Shown: piece after piece, positions 50,588-61,735 of the stretch | Position numbering within the stretch: the first letter of the stretch is position 1 | Layout of the letters: each line of letters starts with the position of its first letter | Origin: Taeniopygia guttata | Taxonomy: Eukaryota; Chordata; Aves; Passeriformes; Estrildidae | NCBI RefSeq assembly: GCF_048771995.1 | Contig: NC_133028.1 | Coordinates: forward strand, 67,001 to 131,000 | Direction: 5' to 3' | DNA: 64,000 bases | Program-made: the position numbers and the translations under genes | The notes under the pieces: generated by a model | Seen by the model: the letters and a program-made list of their open reading frames with translations, nothing else | What the model was told of the DNA's origin: nothing | The model's database searches: none

Positions 50588-51087
50588 ACAGAATCATAGA
50601 ATCACAGAATGGTTTGGATTGGAAGGGCCCTTAAAGACCATCTCATTCTACCTCCTCCCATGGCCAGGGATACCTTCCACTAGACTAGGTGGCTCCAAGC
50701 CCCATCCAGCCTGGCCTTGGACACTTCCAGGGACGAGGCAGCAGAAGCTTCTGTGGGCAATTTCTTCCAAATATCCCATCTAACCTGCGCTATGACAGTG
50801 GGAGTCTGTTCCCTCTTTTCTGTCACTCCAGGCCATTTTTCAAAGTCCCACTCCAGCTTTCTTGGAGCCCCTTTATTCACAGAATATTTGGAATTAGTCA
50901 GGTTGGAAGCAACTACAGTGGGCCATCTGGTCCAACTTCCCTGCCCATAAAGGGTCATCCTAGAGTACATGGCACAGGATTGCATCCAGATGGTTCTTCA
51001 GTATCTCCAGGCACTGGGGTTGCCTCAAAGGTCTCCCCGGATCTTTCTCATCCCCAGGCTGAACAATCTCAACTCTCACAGCCTGTC
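50588..51087 (-). mobile_element. CR1 LINE fragment interrupted by a second CR1
   Basis: Outer reverse-complement CR1. Its left part runs from ATCATAGAATCACAGAATGG to GGAGCCCCTTTA (50875). It resumes at GGCACTGGGGTTGCC (51010) and ends in CACAGCCTGTCTCC. Joined, the two edges give CCCCTTTAGGCACTGG, which is how uninterrupted copies such as those at 31513 and 40850 read. Confidence 0.93.
50876..51009 (-). mobile_element. Inner CR1 LINE 3' fragment, nested
   Basis: A 134-bp CR1 3' end of a different subfamily (TTCACAGAATATTTGGAATT at its 3' end, GATTGCATCCAGATGGTTC internally) lies inside the outer CR1. It is therefore the later insertion. Confidence 0.88.
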
Positions 51088-51089
51088 TC

Positions 51090-53085
51090 CAGAGCATACC
51101 ATACCATGAAAAAAGAGGAGCTCTCCTATAGCTGATGGTATTTGACTGGTATGAAGCTGGAGCTCCCTTCAGGCGAGAAGCAGAGATTTTTGACGGAGAG
51201 TCACCAAAACAGCCCTGGAGCCCAAGGCTGGTGTCTCCTGCCACTGCTGTTTCCTTGGCTATAGCTAGGGAGGGTGGTTAAGCCTTCAAGCAGCTGAGAA
51301 AATGGAGCTCAGTATCTTCTCCCACCATTCCCAGAGTGAACACCATTCCAACATCTGTCCCAAGAGCTGGAAGGAAGCAACTTGATATATGAGCCAGAGG
51401 GAAGAGAGAGAGAACTGGTGGTGGAATTGCACCCAGCAGAGGCTGGGTATTGTACAGGGCCTGTCTGTGCTGCAGCTGGAAACACACCTGCATCCCTGGT
51501 GCAGTGCCTGACCTCCCTATAGTCCCTCTGATGGGGCCATGCCTGTTCCCAGGAAGTAAAAAATGCCAAGGGAATGGCAGTACCAGGGGATGACTGGGGA
51601 AGGTGTTTCCACCCCAGATATGTGAGTCAGCCAGTGCTAGGCTGCAAGTCAAGGGCAGCAATCATGTTTCCATGTAGGTGTGCTGGAGAGGGTTGGGCAG
51701 CACTGCTCAACTCCCGACAGAAAGGGCTGAGGCAAGGAAGTGTTGTGCTTCTGGAGCTTCTGCAAATGAGCTGGGGAAGAGGAGAGGACGGGGAAGCACT
51801 AATCCAATAACATATCCTCCCCTTCCTCCTCTTCCTTGTCAGTAAATGTCTCCAGGGGGGTGAGACCTCCTCAGAGATATGTGGCACAATCTGCCTTCCT
51901 GTCTGCACCCTAGGGATGGTGTTAGCAGTGTGAGTCTTGCACTCACTGTGGGGCTGCCATGGCTCTTGCTCTAGCAAACCACCACAGGCACCAGCTGCCC
52001 CCACCAGCCCCGACATCAGAGCAGGGGTTGCTGAGATCAGACACAGCAGAGATGCTTCTCCGTGAGAAATGCATAATGTCTAGCAGCCCTGAACAATGTG
52101 CAGCCTGTCTTCACTGTTTTGTCTGGGGTTTGCTTTTGAATATACAAAACTGTCTTGCCTCCCTTTCTTCCTCCCAAGAAGACCCTGAATAATGCTGGCA
52201 CCTCCTTTCTTTTCAGCCCCTTCCCTGAGTTGAATGTGTGAGGGTCACATTGTGACTATGAATGCTTTTTGATATCCTCTTGCTGGGCTCTGTGTTGGAA
52301 GGAAAGAGGGAGACAGAGCTGTTTGTACAGCATTCAGGCTCTCCCTGACGGCATCTAACTTGCTATTGTTGGTCAATGATCTTTCAATTACTTGCTACAC
52401 TTGGGACTTTGCTCCATGCTTGAAAAAAAACCTGATGTAGTTAATGCTCCTTCCAGGGAGCAGTCTGGACCTGGATGATTCCTCTGAGAAGAAGAATTGC
52501 TTGCAAACACAGCCTTTATTTTTATAGATGTTGTGGTTTGAGCATGTAGTTAGCTTTTTCCTTGCAGCAAATTTACTATTCAGTATTAGTTTTCAAAAAA
52601 ATATCTGTCAGAGATGGCTCGCTGAAATGATTTTTCCATTCCCAAGCCACACAAGTATTTTGACTTTGTTTTTCTTTTTCACTCTTTGTTCTTTATACAA
52701 TACTTTGATTTTCATTGTTAAGGTGCAGGTTATCTCAAAATATGCCAGGAGTTTGGAGGAGTGGTTTTAGAGAGATTATGGCTCTGGGCTGGGAGCCACA
52801 CTTCCCAGGTCTGGCCCTTTAGTACCTGGTCTATATAAATCAACATTTTCCCAAACAGATACCTTGGTTTCATAGTTACCCAACTTGAGGCCATCAAATG
52901 CTGCACTTCAGAGCCTACACATCTTCCCCCTAAAATCAGATGGAGATAAATGAATTCCATGAATCTCTGTCAAGACATGACCATAAAATAGAAAATCTAC
53001 AAGAAAGAAACAGAGCAGATACACTGCAAGTAACTTGGAGGCTGAGATACTTTTTGCTGAACCTGGATGGATCCATCAGTCTTCT
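51090..53085. other. Unannotated DNA
   Basis: About 2 kb with no recognised exon, repeat or RNA gene. Confidence 0.5.
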
Positions 53086-53087
53086 TG

Positions 53088-53180
53088 ATTCTATATATGA
53101 TCTTTAATGTCTCTTCCTGATTCTATATATGATCTTTAATGTCCCTTCCAAGTTAAAACATTCTATGATCCTATGAAATA
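53088..53180 (+). mobile_element. CR1 3' tail remnant with 32-bp duplication
   Basis: TTCTATATATGATCTTTAAT occurs twice in direct tandem (period about 32 bp, 53088-53155). It is followed by a CR1-like end, GTCCCTTCCAAGTTAAAAC and CATTCTATGATCCTATGAA. Confidence 0.7.
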
Positions 53181-53184
53181 CTGT

Positions 53185-53900
53185 TTATTTTGAATTACAT
53201 GGAAAACCAAACCCCAAACTATTGTAATCATTAGAGTTCTTCCAGGGCCCTGCACATAACCCAAGTCCACATGATGTTTTCACACTCTCACTAACCACTG
53301 TGTCCTCAACAGCTTTGGAGGAGTGCACTGTTCTTCATTTTCTCTGTGCTTCAATAAAGTTTTATTAATAGTTTCCCCCTATCCTAAAAATTTAAAGCAA
53401 CTGTGCAGATGTAGTTATTATTCTGTTACTCATCATTAATGTGCCTGCAAATCTCTAGACCTTTGTTCCTGGCAGCACTTGAGTTACTATATTTCTGCCC
53501 TTATTAAGCACTTTTTCAAAGGACCTTTGTCCATCCACATCTAAATAAAGGAAAAAGAGAGATCAAACTAGACCTCTAGCAAACTCTGAATTTATACCTA
53601 AATGTGCTTAATAATTGGATTTGTATAGTAAAACATGCTTATAGCAGGATTTCCAGTTGGTGGGTAGAAAATCGAGGGTTTCTGTGCTCACTCCTGCCAT
53701 TCTGACATTTGCATCAGCTCAGAAACTTGGGCAGAAAAGCTCTTTGGTATGAGGGGGACTTGTGCCAGTGTGAGGTCTGGGACAGGATCAAGGGAACCAA
53801 AACAAAATAAATGTGAGTTGTTTGCAGGAAACACGGAGAGTAAAAAAAAAAAAAAAATATTAAACAAGTCCTTCAAAACCAGTGAGTGTTTTGAAGGAAG
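53185..53900. other. Unannotated DNA
   Basis: Nothing recognised apart from a 15-A run at about 53840. Confidence 0.5.
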
Positions 53901-53904
53901 AATT

Positions 53905-54270
53905 GGGGATGTTCAGCCTGGAGAAGAGAAGGCTTCAGGGAGACCTTTGAGCACCTTCCAGAGTCCAAAGGGGTCACAAGAGAGCTGGAGAGAAATCTTA
54001 AACAAGGGCCTAGAAGGACAGCCACTGGAATGACTTCCACTGCCAGAGGGCAGGTTAGAGTAGACATTAGCAAAAATTCTTCCCTGGGAGGGTGGTGAGA
54101 CCCTGGCACAGGTTGCCCAGAGAAGCTGTTTGCCCCATCCCTGGGGGTGTTCAAGACCAGGTTGGACAGGGCTTGGAGCAGCCTGGGACAGTGGCCCCAC
54201 CCATGGTAAGGGGTGGAACAAGATGGTCTTTAAGGTTCCTTTCAACATAAACTATTCTGGGATTTTACGG
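53905..54270 (+). mobile_element. CR1 LINE 3' fragment
   Basis: CR1 from TTGGGGATGTTCAGCCTGG to ACTATTCTGGGATTTTACGG. Confidence 0.93.
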
Positions 54271-54274
54271 TAAG

Positions 54275-55210
54275 ACCACGAGGCAGTTTTTATGTGTAGA
54301 GTTGCCTCACACATGTCCGCAGGCAGCAAACAATTATCTTGAGTGAATACATTTTGGTCTGGCCATGATCTTGTTTGGATTCAGACTTCACCAGTGCTGC
54401 GGAAGTGAAACCCTCAGAGGTGAAGAGGAGTTTTGGGGAAAATGGAAGAACCTTCAACAGAAGAGACAGGGTGCAAGGTGCTGAGGATTTGGGTATGTGG
54501 GCAGAGGTTGTAATGGGTGGAAGTAGCAGGTTGGGTGAGGAGTAGAAAAAATGGCGATGCTGGGTTACAAGATAATTGGAATTCAAGATAATTGGATAAA
54601 AGGGCCTTGATTCCAGGCCCTTTGCTAGGGAGTTATTTCTGAAGGTCAGGACTCTGGTGAGTTCATCTCAGCAGCAGATAAAAAGCTTGTACAATGCAGT
54701 ATTATGCTTATGGTTTCATGTGATTTTTGACCTCTGATATCACCATTACTTGATCCATGTTGATAAACATACCATTGAACCAGCCTCCTAGGGCAGATTC
54801 ACTGTTTACATGTCTGTGATACCCAGCTCAGCCATGACTCAGCCATCAGCAATGATGCTCTGACCTTATTAATATCAATGTAAATCTTCTTAATGCAGAC
54901 ATAATTTCACCCCAGAGGCCAATTCATTCATTAGCATATCCGGCTATCCTGTCATTGGGCATATGAAGTGGGTAGTACTTGGCTTATATACAGAGCAAAT
55001 ATGTACTGAGTAAATATGGATTCAACTGCACACATAACGACAACAGATGGGGCCATAAATGTTTGGCAGCAAGAGTGAATAGAGGTGAGTCTAACTCCTC
55101 ATTCCAGACCTAATTCAGTGCTGGTGATACTTGCATGTTGTACTTGCTTGATTATAGTTGTCCAAAATCAATGTCCATGGAAATGGTTGCTTATTTCACA
55201 TACTGCATAA
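54275..55210. other. Unannotated DNA
   Basis: No recognised feature in about 0.9 kb. Confidence 0.5.
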
Positions 55211-55215
55211 AGTTG

Positions 55216-55535
55216 TGTGAGTCATAGAATATTATGGACAGAGTAGCCTGAGTGGGAAAGGATCCACAAGGATCATCAAGTCTAGCTCTTAGCTCTGCAC
55301 AGGACACCCCACCAACCCCACTCCGTGCCTGAGAGCATTGTCCAAATGCTTTTGGAGCTCTGGCAGCCCTGGGGCCTCCACAAACCCTGGGGAGCCTGTT
55401 CAGCACCTGACCACCCTCTGGGGGAAGAATCTTTTCCTAATATTCACCTAAATCTTCCATGACACAGCTCCAGCCATTCCCTTTGGTCCTGTCCCTGGTC
55501 ACCAGAGAGCAGAGATCAGTCACTGAAGTGTTGCT
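55216..55535 (-). mobile_element. CR1 LINE 3' fragment, second subfamily
   Basis: Reverse-complement copy of the same subfamily as 27705-27984. It is recognised by GCACAGGACACCCCACCAAC, TGAGAGCATTGTCCAAATGC and GACCACCCTCTGGGGGAAG. Confidence 0.92.
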
Positions 55536-55792
55536 CTGATTATATGTTTTCAGCTGTGATACACAGGGCCCTTCCATCCCTCAAGGCAATCCCCTCCCTA
55601 TGTGTAGTTTGCAAAAACACCATAGTCCTGCTGTGCCTGTTACCAGGAAAGGGTGTATTAACCATTCTAGTATATCTATTATGAAATATTTTTGTCTTTT
55701 GAAATAAAAACAGCCAAGTCAGAACTCTGGGCTAACCTAACTCCTCTCCTTCCAAATGATATTTCATGTCAGGAAGTTGCCTGTCAATATTT

Positions 55793-55902
55793 AAAAACAA
55801 AACCAAACCAAACCAAACCAAAACACCACAACCAAAACAAAAACTTAAACAAAACCAAAACCAAACCAAAACAAAAACCAAGCCAACAACAACAACCCAA
55901 AA
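55793..55902. repeat. AAACC/AAAAC simple repeat
   Basis: About 110 bp of AAACC, AAAACAAAACC and AACAAC words with almost no G or T. Confidence 0.93.
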
Positions 55903-56339
55903 ATATTTTTGAACATTTTTTGCATGTTAAAATGAGACAGATTAAAGTTAATATAAAAGTAATTATCTCCTGCAGCTAATATTTGATACAGACAGTGCCA
56001 GGGAGGACAGCGTGATCACTAACAAGGCTAGGAAAGGATTTCTTCTCTTGTGCAACACTCACAGATGTTACTCTTCTCCCAAGTATTTGAGATTTGCCAC
56101 AGGCAGCTGATGAACACAGGCAGCTCTGTTAGGTGCTTTATTGTCAGAATTTGTTTCTTTATTGTCAGAACTCTCTCTTCCTGTTCTCATTCACTGGGTG
56201 ACCCTTCTTAACTATTTTTTTAAGTGATTTGAAGTTTGCTTGATAAAAAACAACCATCAACCACTGCACAGATCTAACAATTCTATCTGGTAGAAAACTT
56301 TTTGATTCTCCAACTGCAAAAACCTTTTGAATTGCTAAT

Positions 56340-56514
56340 TTCCCAGGAAAGTTGGGGCTGCCCTATCCCTGGAAGTATTCAAGACTAGATTGGACAGGAC
56401 TTGGAAGAATCTGCTGTATGGAGTGGTGTCCCTGTCCATGGCAGGGGGTTAGAACGAGATGAGCTTTGAGGTCCCTTCCAAACTAAACCATTTTGTGATT
56501 CTGTGATTCTATGG
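56340..56514 (+). mobile_element. CR1 LINE 3' tail
   Basis: CR1 end from GTTGGGGCTGCCCTATCCC to CATTTTGTGATTCTGTGATT. The 55905-56335 interval before it and 56515-57009 after it hold nothing recognised. Confidence 0.92.
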
Positions 56515-57014
56515 AATCTGCTGTGGGGAACAGGGTGGGGAGAGATCCAAGGATGGATGGCATCTTGTGCTTTACCCGCCTAGCTGGATAAAAACCCAAA
56601 AAACTGTTGAGCATAGAAGCAGTTCACTAAATCTGACACCAGTGAAGAGAAATTCAGCTGATATCTAGGATGGGAACAATTTATCCAAGTTTATTTCCAC
56701 CCTTACTCAATGTTTTTACTTTCTGTCCTTTGTGCAACAGAGAGCTATGTTTGGCAAGAAAGGGGGGAGCAGATGTTGTGACAATACAAGTACTGTTATC
56801 ACTGATAACTGCAAGTGAACAAAAACAGATGTAAGGAGACACAAAGTAGAGGATGGGGGTAAGATCTGACAGCAGATTCCAACCCCAGCCCTGAGCTGGC
56901 TATATCTGGCTAATCCATACATTGTTTTAGAGCCATGCCAGCAACACTTCCATTGTTTGGAACCTTTTGGCATCACTCGGTGGGAGCAACTTGTGCTAGC
57001 AGCACCTGTGTGAC

Positions 57015-57612
57015 TGTGCTGGGTTTGGGTGAGCAGGCTTTGATCCAGGGGTGGCTCCTGTGAGGAGGTGCTGGAGCTTCCCTCCATGTCTGATGGAGCC
57101 ATGGATGGAGGGTGTGGGGGTGCAGAGATCCACGTGCAGCTCATGAACACCCCATGGCAGAGCATGGGGATGCCCGAAGAAGACTGTGCCCCCATGGGAA
57201 GCCCAGGCTGGAGGACGGGCAGAATGTGAGAAGTCCAACCCCTGAGGAGGAAGAAGCGCAGTGACAGTGTCAGGGACTGAGCACAGCCCCATTCCCTGCC
57301 CCCCTGCACCACTTGGAAGGAGGAGGGAGAGAAGCATGAGGGAAATTTAGCCTGGGAAAGAAGGAGGGGTGGGGGAAAAAACGATTTAAGATTGGAGTTT
57401 ATTTCTTGTTGCCCTGCTCTGATTGGATTAGTAATAAATTAAACTGATTTCCTCCATCTCTTTTCACCATGACAGTAACTGGTGACTAATCTCTCCTTGC
57501 CCTTATCCCAACTATGAGCCTTTCATTGTATTTTCTTTCCCTGCCCAGCTGAGGAGGGGAGTGAGAGCAGTTTCAGAAGGCACCTGGTGTCCAGCCAGGG
57601 TCACCCATTACA
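57015..57612 (+). mobile_element. Solo LTR, ERVL type (fossil)
   Basis: A 598-bp element begins TGTGCTGGG and ends CCATTACA, so it has the canonical TG...CA ends. It is flanked on both sides by the 5-bp duplication GTGAC (57010-57014 and 57613-57617), as expected for ERVL. An AATAAA lies at 57433-57438, and the 3' part (GGTAACTGGTGA-like region, CAGCTGAGGAGGGGAGTGA) matches avian ERVL LTRs I know. There is no internal region or second LTR, so it is a recombined solo LTR. Intact ends and duplication argue for moderate rather than great age. Confidence 0.88.
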
Positions 57613-57617
57613 GTGAC

Positions 57618-58050
57618 AATCCAAAGAGCAGTGTCATGCACTGCCTGTATCCTGAGCTGACTGAATCTCAGAGCCAGACTGGCTTTTCTAGCAGCACCTT
57701 GGGAAATGACTAGGTATCTGAATCCACAGATTCAGGGCATGCTGGCAGTTGTCTGTGTCCCAGGAATATAGATGTATGTACAAATAGTCTCTCTGTGCCT
57801 CCATTTCTCTAGAGCCTACAAGGGATTTGCAACCTATTTCTCATCACTCACATGTTTTTGGTTTTGGTTGCCTTTGAATACCAGGTCAGCCCAACCCAAC
57901 AGTTTTAAACCCAAAATTTCATCCTCCTTCTTGAGGCCTCAAGCAGAAAAGGCAAAATCTTCTCTGAGCAGTGGTTTTGCTAGAGATAATTGACTGACAA
58001 AAAGAAAAACAACCACTCTTTAGAATGTTTTCTTTCCTATCTGCTCAACA
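57618..58050. other. Spacer between two solo LTRs
   Basis: About 0.43 kb with no recognised feature. It does not resemble a viral internal region. Confidence 0.55.
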
Positions 58051-58679
58051 CCCTTTTGTCGGAATCTGAGGTATTGTTGATTCCGAGATTGTAGAAAGTC
58101 TCTGTCTGTCAGCCCCGTTGCCAAAGAAGAAGTCATAATTCGTCTGTGCTGGTTTCAAGGTTGTTTATTCTGTTTATCTCTAACATGTTCTGCTGCCCTG
58201 CCGCAGCTCTGTCCTGCAGGGCAGCGTGCGGGGCTCTGCCCTCAGTGGGATGGTACAAACATTAAATACCACAAACTACCTGTGCTGGATTTACAATAAT
58301 GTGCCAATATCTGTCACCTACGTTGGACAGTGTGTCCCCAGCCTAAACCAATAGAAAAATGCCAACACTACAGTGAAACATGGAGGGCATGAAGAAGGAG
58401 AAAAAGGACAAGACACACCCAATTTCCTCCATCTTGTCCCCTTTGAACTCCTAATCTAGAATCCTAAAATTTTACTTTTGCACCCGTGCCACACTTAATT
58501 ATTACCTATATCAATCACTCAGAGCTTGTAATTCATCCTGTAAGATGAAAAACTCTTTTCCATGACAGAGATCAGAGACAGTGTCTCTCGGGGCTCTGTC
58601 CAGGGGGGTTCCTGACCCCTGCCAGGGTCCCAGGCCTTCCAGGGCAGCCAGAGGGAAGCCCTGGATTCCCACACCCTTT
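58051..58679 (-). mobile_element. Solo LTR, ERVK type (fossil), with 6-bp target duplication
   Basis: The LTR itself is 58057-58673 (617 bp). On the minus strand it starts TGTGGGAATCCAGGG and ends GATTCCGACA. Both sides carry CCCTTT (58051-58056 and 58674-58679), the 6-bp duplication typical of class II (ERVK) elements. A polyadenylation signal on the minus strand (TTTATT on plus, 58164-58169) precedes the R/U5-like part. The sequence closely resembles an ERVK LTR family I recall from songbird genomes. No internal region is present. Confidence 0.88.
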
Positions 58680-58681
58680 GT

Positions 58682-59318
58682 TATCCCAGCAACTCATGTA
58701 GAAATCACTAAGGCTCCTACTGAAAACCTCCCTCAGACAGGTAAATAACATTTGAATTTCTAAACACAAACGAACTGTTTAAATATGGTGAGCTGGATAT
58801 TTCCACCCAGTCTGCTGCATGTCTTTGCATTGCTGCACCTAAACCCTGGTCACCCTTTTGGAGGGAAAAATGTGAATAGTATCTTTTACCCTTTTTTTTC
58901 TTTCAATAATAAATTCTCAGCTGTCGATATCTTGCCTCACTCAAAACAATTTGTGTAAGTCCAGACACAATCATATTGCCAGAGACAGACCAAAGGTAAC
59001 AGTTAGCCAAGAACTCCAAACACTGTCAGGTTTCTCATGTCTTTTTTCATTTTGTTAAAATTTAAAGGTCTGAAATTGTCATCCTTCCTGCTGCAAAGGA
59101 TATCCTTGCTGTGTGTCCAACACAGTTTTCTGTTTTGCCACAAATTCAGAAGAGAATTACTTTTAACTTCTTTATTCTTCCTTCCTCAGGCCTTAGCTGT
59201 TAAAAATTAAGGCCCAGAAATCCTTGGAGATCACTAGCTTGTTTTCCAGGGTAGGAGGGTATCCTGTTTTTCAGATTCTCTCTTTTTTTTTTTTCTTCTT
59301 ATACAACTTTCTGATTTT
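58682..59318. other. Unannotated DNA
   Basis: No feature recognised apart from short poly-T runs near 58890 and 59282. Confidence 0.5.
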
Positions 59319-59319
59319 A

Positions 59320-59612
59320 TATCATAAAATCACAGAGTGGTTTGAGTTGGAAGGGATCTTAGATCTCATCTCATCCCACTCCTGTCATGTGGGCAGGGAC
59401 ACCTTCCACTGTCCCAGGCTGCTCCAAGCCCTATCCAGCCTGGCCTGGGACACTGCCAAGGATCCAGGGGCAGCCACAGCTCCTCTGGCACCCTGTGCCA
59501 GGGCCTCACACCCTCACACGTAACAATTTCTTTCCATTTTGCTTCCTAGGTTACTCAGAGCCCCATTCAGCCTCGTCTTGAACACTTCCTTTTCCCTCCC
59601 CTTCAGCCTGGA
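59320..59612 (-). mobile_element. CR1 LINE 3' fragment
   Basis: Reverse-complement CR1 from AAAATCACAGAGTGGTTTG to about CCCCTTCAGCCTGGAGG. Confidence 0.92.
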
Positions 59613-59834
59613 GGCCCACACTCACAGTGTGTGGGGTGGCTGAGGGGCGTTCCCGACGTAGGGGGGAACATCCCCACCTCTGAGGGGACCTTTTCGGGCT
59701 CACCTGGGGTACGGTGACACCCCGGGATGCTGGTGGGACAGACCCCAACCATCCCGTGTCCATCATCCATTGGAGCAGTGGGGCCCAGCACGGGGTTGTT
59801 CCAACCCAGGGCAGTGCCCGTGCCCTGTGTGGCA

Positions 59835-60310
59835 CTGCTTGGGCACCTCAAGTGCTGGGGCAGCCCCGAGCCCCCAGTTCAGGACGGACACTAAGGGGCT
59901 GGAACGTGCCCAGGGAAAGGAACAGTGCTGAGGAAGGCTCTGGAGCACCAAGAGCAGCTGAGGGGGCTCAGCCTGGACCTTGTGGCTCTGCACAGCTCCT
60001 GCCAGGAGGGAACAGCCGGGGGGTCGGGCTCTGCTCCAGGGAACAGGGACAGGAGGAGAGGGAACGGCCTCAGGCTGGGCCTGGGGAGGTTCAGCTTGGA
60101 CACCAGGAGGAATTTCTCCCTGGAAAGGTGGTCAGGCCTTGGAAGGGGCTGCCCAGGGAGGTGGTGCAGCCTCCATCATCCCTGAAGGTGTCCAAGGAAT
60201 GCCTGGATGCGGCACTCGGTTTTCTGGGCTGTTTGACAAGCTGAGGGGGGTGTCACAGGTTGGACTGGGTGATCCTGGAGGGCTTTTCCCACCCCAGTGA
60301 TTCTGATTCT
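59835..60310 (+). mobile_element. CR1 LINE 3' fragment, GC-rich subfamily
   Basis: Same subfamily as 34190-34718. It is recognised by GAGGGGGCTCAGCCTGGAC, GGGAACAGGGACAGGAGGAG and GGTTGGACTGGGTGATCC, ending CCCAGTGATTCTGATTCTG. It is the last mobile element before the ATRN promoter, ending about 450 bp before the first candidate start codon. Confidence 0.92.
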
Positions 60311-60672
60311 GCTACTCCCATCCCATTACTCCTTTAACTGGGGCAGTGCTCATGTTGCATCTGTGCCAGCCGCTGCTTTCTCACCTGTAATATTTAACTA
60401 ATGGGGAGCTGTAGAGGGGCTTCAGTTTTACAGCTCAGTTTTAAATCAACTCATTTCCTGGGAAATGCCATTTCATGGTTTGGGAACTGCCATGTGCTGC
60501 TTTAAACTCTGCTTGTTAAACTTGGTGAGATGAGAAACTCACCGGTAAGTGAAGAGCTCTGCAGCTGTAGCACCCGACCAAGAACTGCTTCCACTCTCTC
60601 TGCACCAGAGACTGCCATTAGTGGAACCGATCCTGTGACTGTGACTCCCCCATCTGACCCCTCCCCGCCGCC

Positions 60673-60687
60673 ATGGCCGCGGCGTGA
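60673..60687 (+). other. Candidate 4-codon upstream ORF
   Basis: ATG in a textbook Kozak context (GCCGCCATGG) encodes Met-Ala-Ala-Ala and then stops, ending inside the CRE. It would count only if ATRN transcripts begin upstream of 60673, which is not known. Confidence 0.35.
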
Positions 60688-60765
60688 CGTCACCGGCCCC
60701 GCCCTCCTGGTCCCCCCCCACTCGCGGCCACCGTAGCGGGACCGGCGGAGGCCCCGCCGCGGCCG

Positions 60766-61070
60766 ATGGTCCGCGTTGTGCCGCCGCCCCCCGCCCGCCC
60801 CGCTCCCACCCGGCAGCGGCCGCAGATGGCGCGGCGGGCACCGGGCAGGCGGGGCGGGAGGTCACCGGCGCCTCCGCCGCCGCCGCTGCTGGCGCTGCTG
60901 CTGCTGTTGGTGCTGGGCCCCGCCGCCGCCGCCGGCGAGGAGGTGGCGGTGTCCAAGGAATGCGACAAGCCGTGCGCCAACGGCGGGCGGTGCCAGCCGG
61001 GCACCGGGCAGTGCGAGTGCCAGCCTGGCTGGGTGGGCGACCAGTGCCAGCACTGCGGGGGGCGCTTCAG
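60766..61070 (+). CDS. ATRN: Attractin, first coding exon (partial gene)
   Basis: Attractin is a large membrane or secreted glycoprotein (CUB, EGF, kelch, PSI and C-type lectin modules) that acts with agouti and melanocortin receptors in pigment and energy control and is needed for myelin upkeep. This exon encodes an Arg/Pro-rich N terminus, a hydrophobic signal segment (about residues 41-56, LLALLLLLVLGPAAAA), and an EGF-like module with Cys at 66, 70, 76, 83, 85 and 94. It ends in QHCGGRF and a split Arg codon. The CANGGRCQPGTGQC and GWVGDQCQHCGGRFR parts match vertebrate ATRN better than ATRNL1, as I remember them. The exon ends at a good donor, CAG|GTGAGC (phase 2). The start could be 60766 or the in-frame ATG at 60826; both lack a purine at -3 but have G at +4. 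The low-complexity N terminus differs from mammals, as expected. Further exons lie beyond the window. Confidence 0.93.
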
Positions 61071-61164
61071 GTGAGCTCCCGCGGGGCGGGGAGCCGGACG
61101 TGCCCTGCGGTGGGGCACGGGGCGCGGGGACGCGTGGGGCCGGGGCTGGTTCAGGAGTGAGGGG

Positions 61165-61280
61165 TTGGGTGTGGGGTACGGGGGTGAAAAGCTGGTTCAA
61201 GGGTGAGGGGCTGGTTTGAGTGAGGTGTTGGGTGTGGGGTACGGGGGTGAAAAGCTGGTTCAAGGGTGAGGGGCTGGTTT
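61165..61280 (+). repeat. 63-bp tandem duplication in ATRN intron 1
   Basis: TTGGGTGTGGGGTACGGGGG starts at 61165 and again at 61228. Both copies continue through AAAAGCTGGTTCAAGGGTGA and GGGGCTGGTTTG. Confidence 0.93.
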
Positions 61281-61544
61281 GCGAGGGGAGTTCGTTTGGA
61301 CCGTGGGGATCGGGCTGGGTTGGGGTACGGAGGGGAGTGTGCTGCAGCCACGTCAGGGATGGGCATGAGGGACAGTGCAAGGGAGAGAGTAGAGGACACA
61401 GCAGTGGCTTGGTGGCCCGGGTCAGGTTGCCCAAAGGAGCGCTTGAGGGAAATAGGGAGGTGGGTACGAGAAGCAGGTTCGGGCACTCAAACGGGGTGGG
61501 AGGCTGAGCAGGGTCTAGGGGTGAGTGAGGGCAGTAGGGTCGGG

Positions 61545-61735
61545 GTGACATTAAAGGTGAGGGGCGGGACCAGGTGAGGTGAAAGGTGACCGGCAGATGG
61601 AAGTGACACTAAAGGTGAGTGGCAGGTCAAGGGAATGGTGAGGGGCACGCAGGTGATGGTAAAGGTGAGTGGCAGTCCAGGTGATGATAAAGGCGAGGGA
61701 TAGGTGTAGGTGATGGTAAGGATGCAGGTGTTAGG
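61545..61735 (+). repeat. GGTGA-rich degenerate minisatellite
   Basis: GGTGATGGTAAAGGTGAGTGG-like units recur about six times with variable spacing in the G-rich start of intron 1. Confidence 0.7.

Larger units (their letters stand above)
60640..61160 (+). promoter_or_regulatory. ATRN: ATRN CpG-island promoter
   Basis: A CpG-dense island encloses ATRN exon 1. No TATA box is seen. A perfect palindromic CRE, TGACGTCA, lies at 60685-60692, followed by an Sp1-type GC box (CCCCGCCC, 60697-60704). The stretch between the last CR1 and the island (60313-60640) has ordinary composition and no recognised element. The transcription start cannot be fixed from sequence; a start close to or downstream of the CRE is likely for a promoter of this kind. 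Confidence 0.8.

Noticed and set aside
60766-61070. ATRNL1 (attractin-like 1) instead of ATRN
   Set aside because: The CxNGGRCxPGTGQC pattern before GWVGxQCQHC, and GGRFR rather than QGRFK, fit ATRN as I remember both families.
60684-61219. Alternative plus-strand frames across ATRN exon 1
   Set aside because: Only the frame from 60766 gives the signal segment, the six EGF cysteines and a correct phase at the splice donor.
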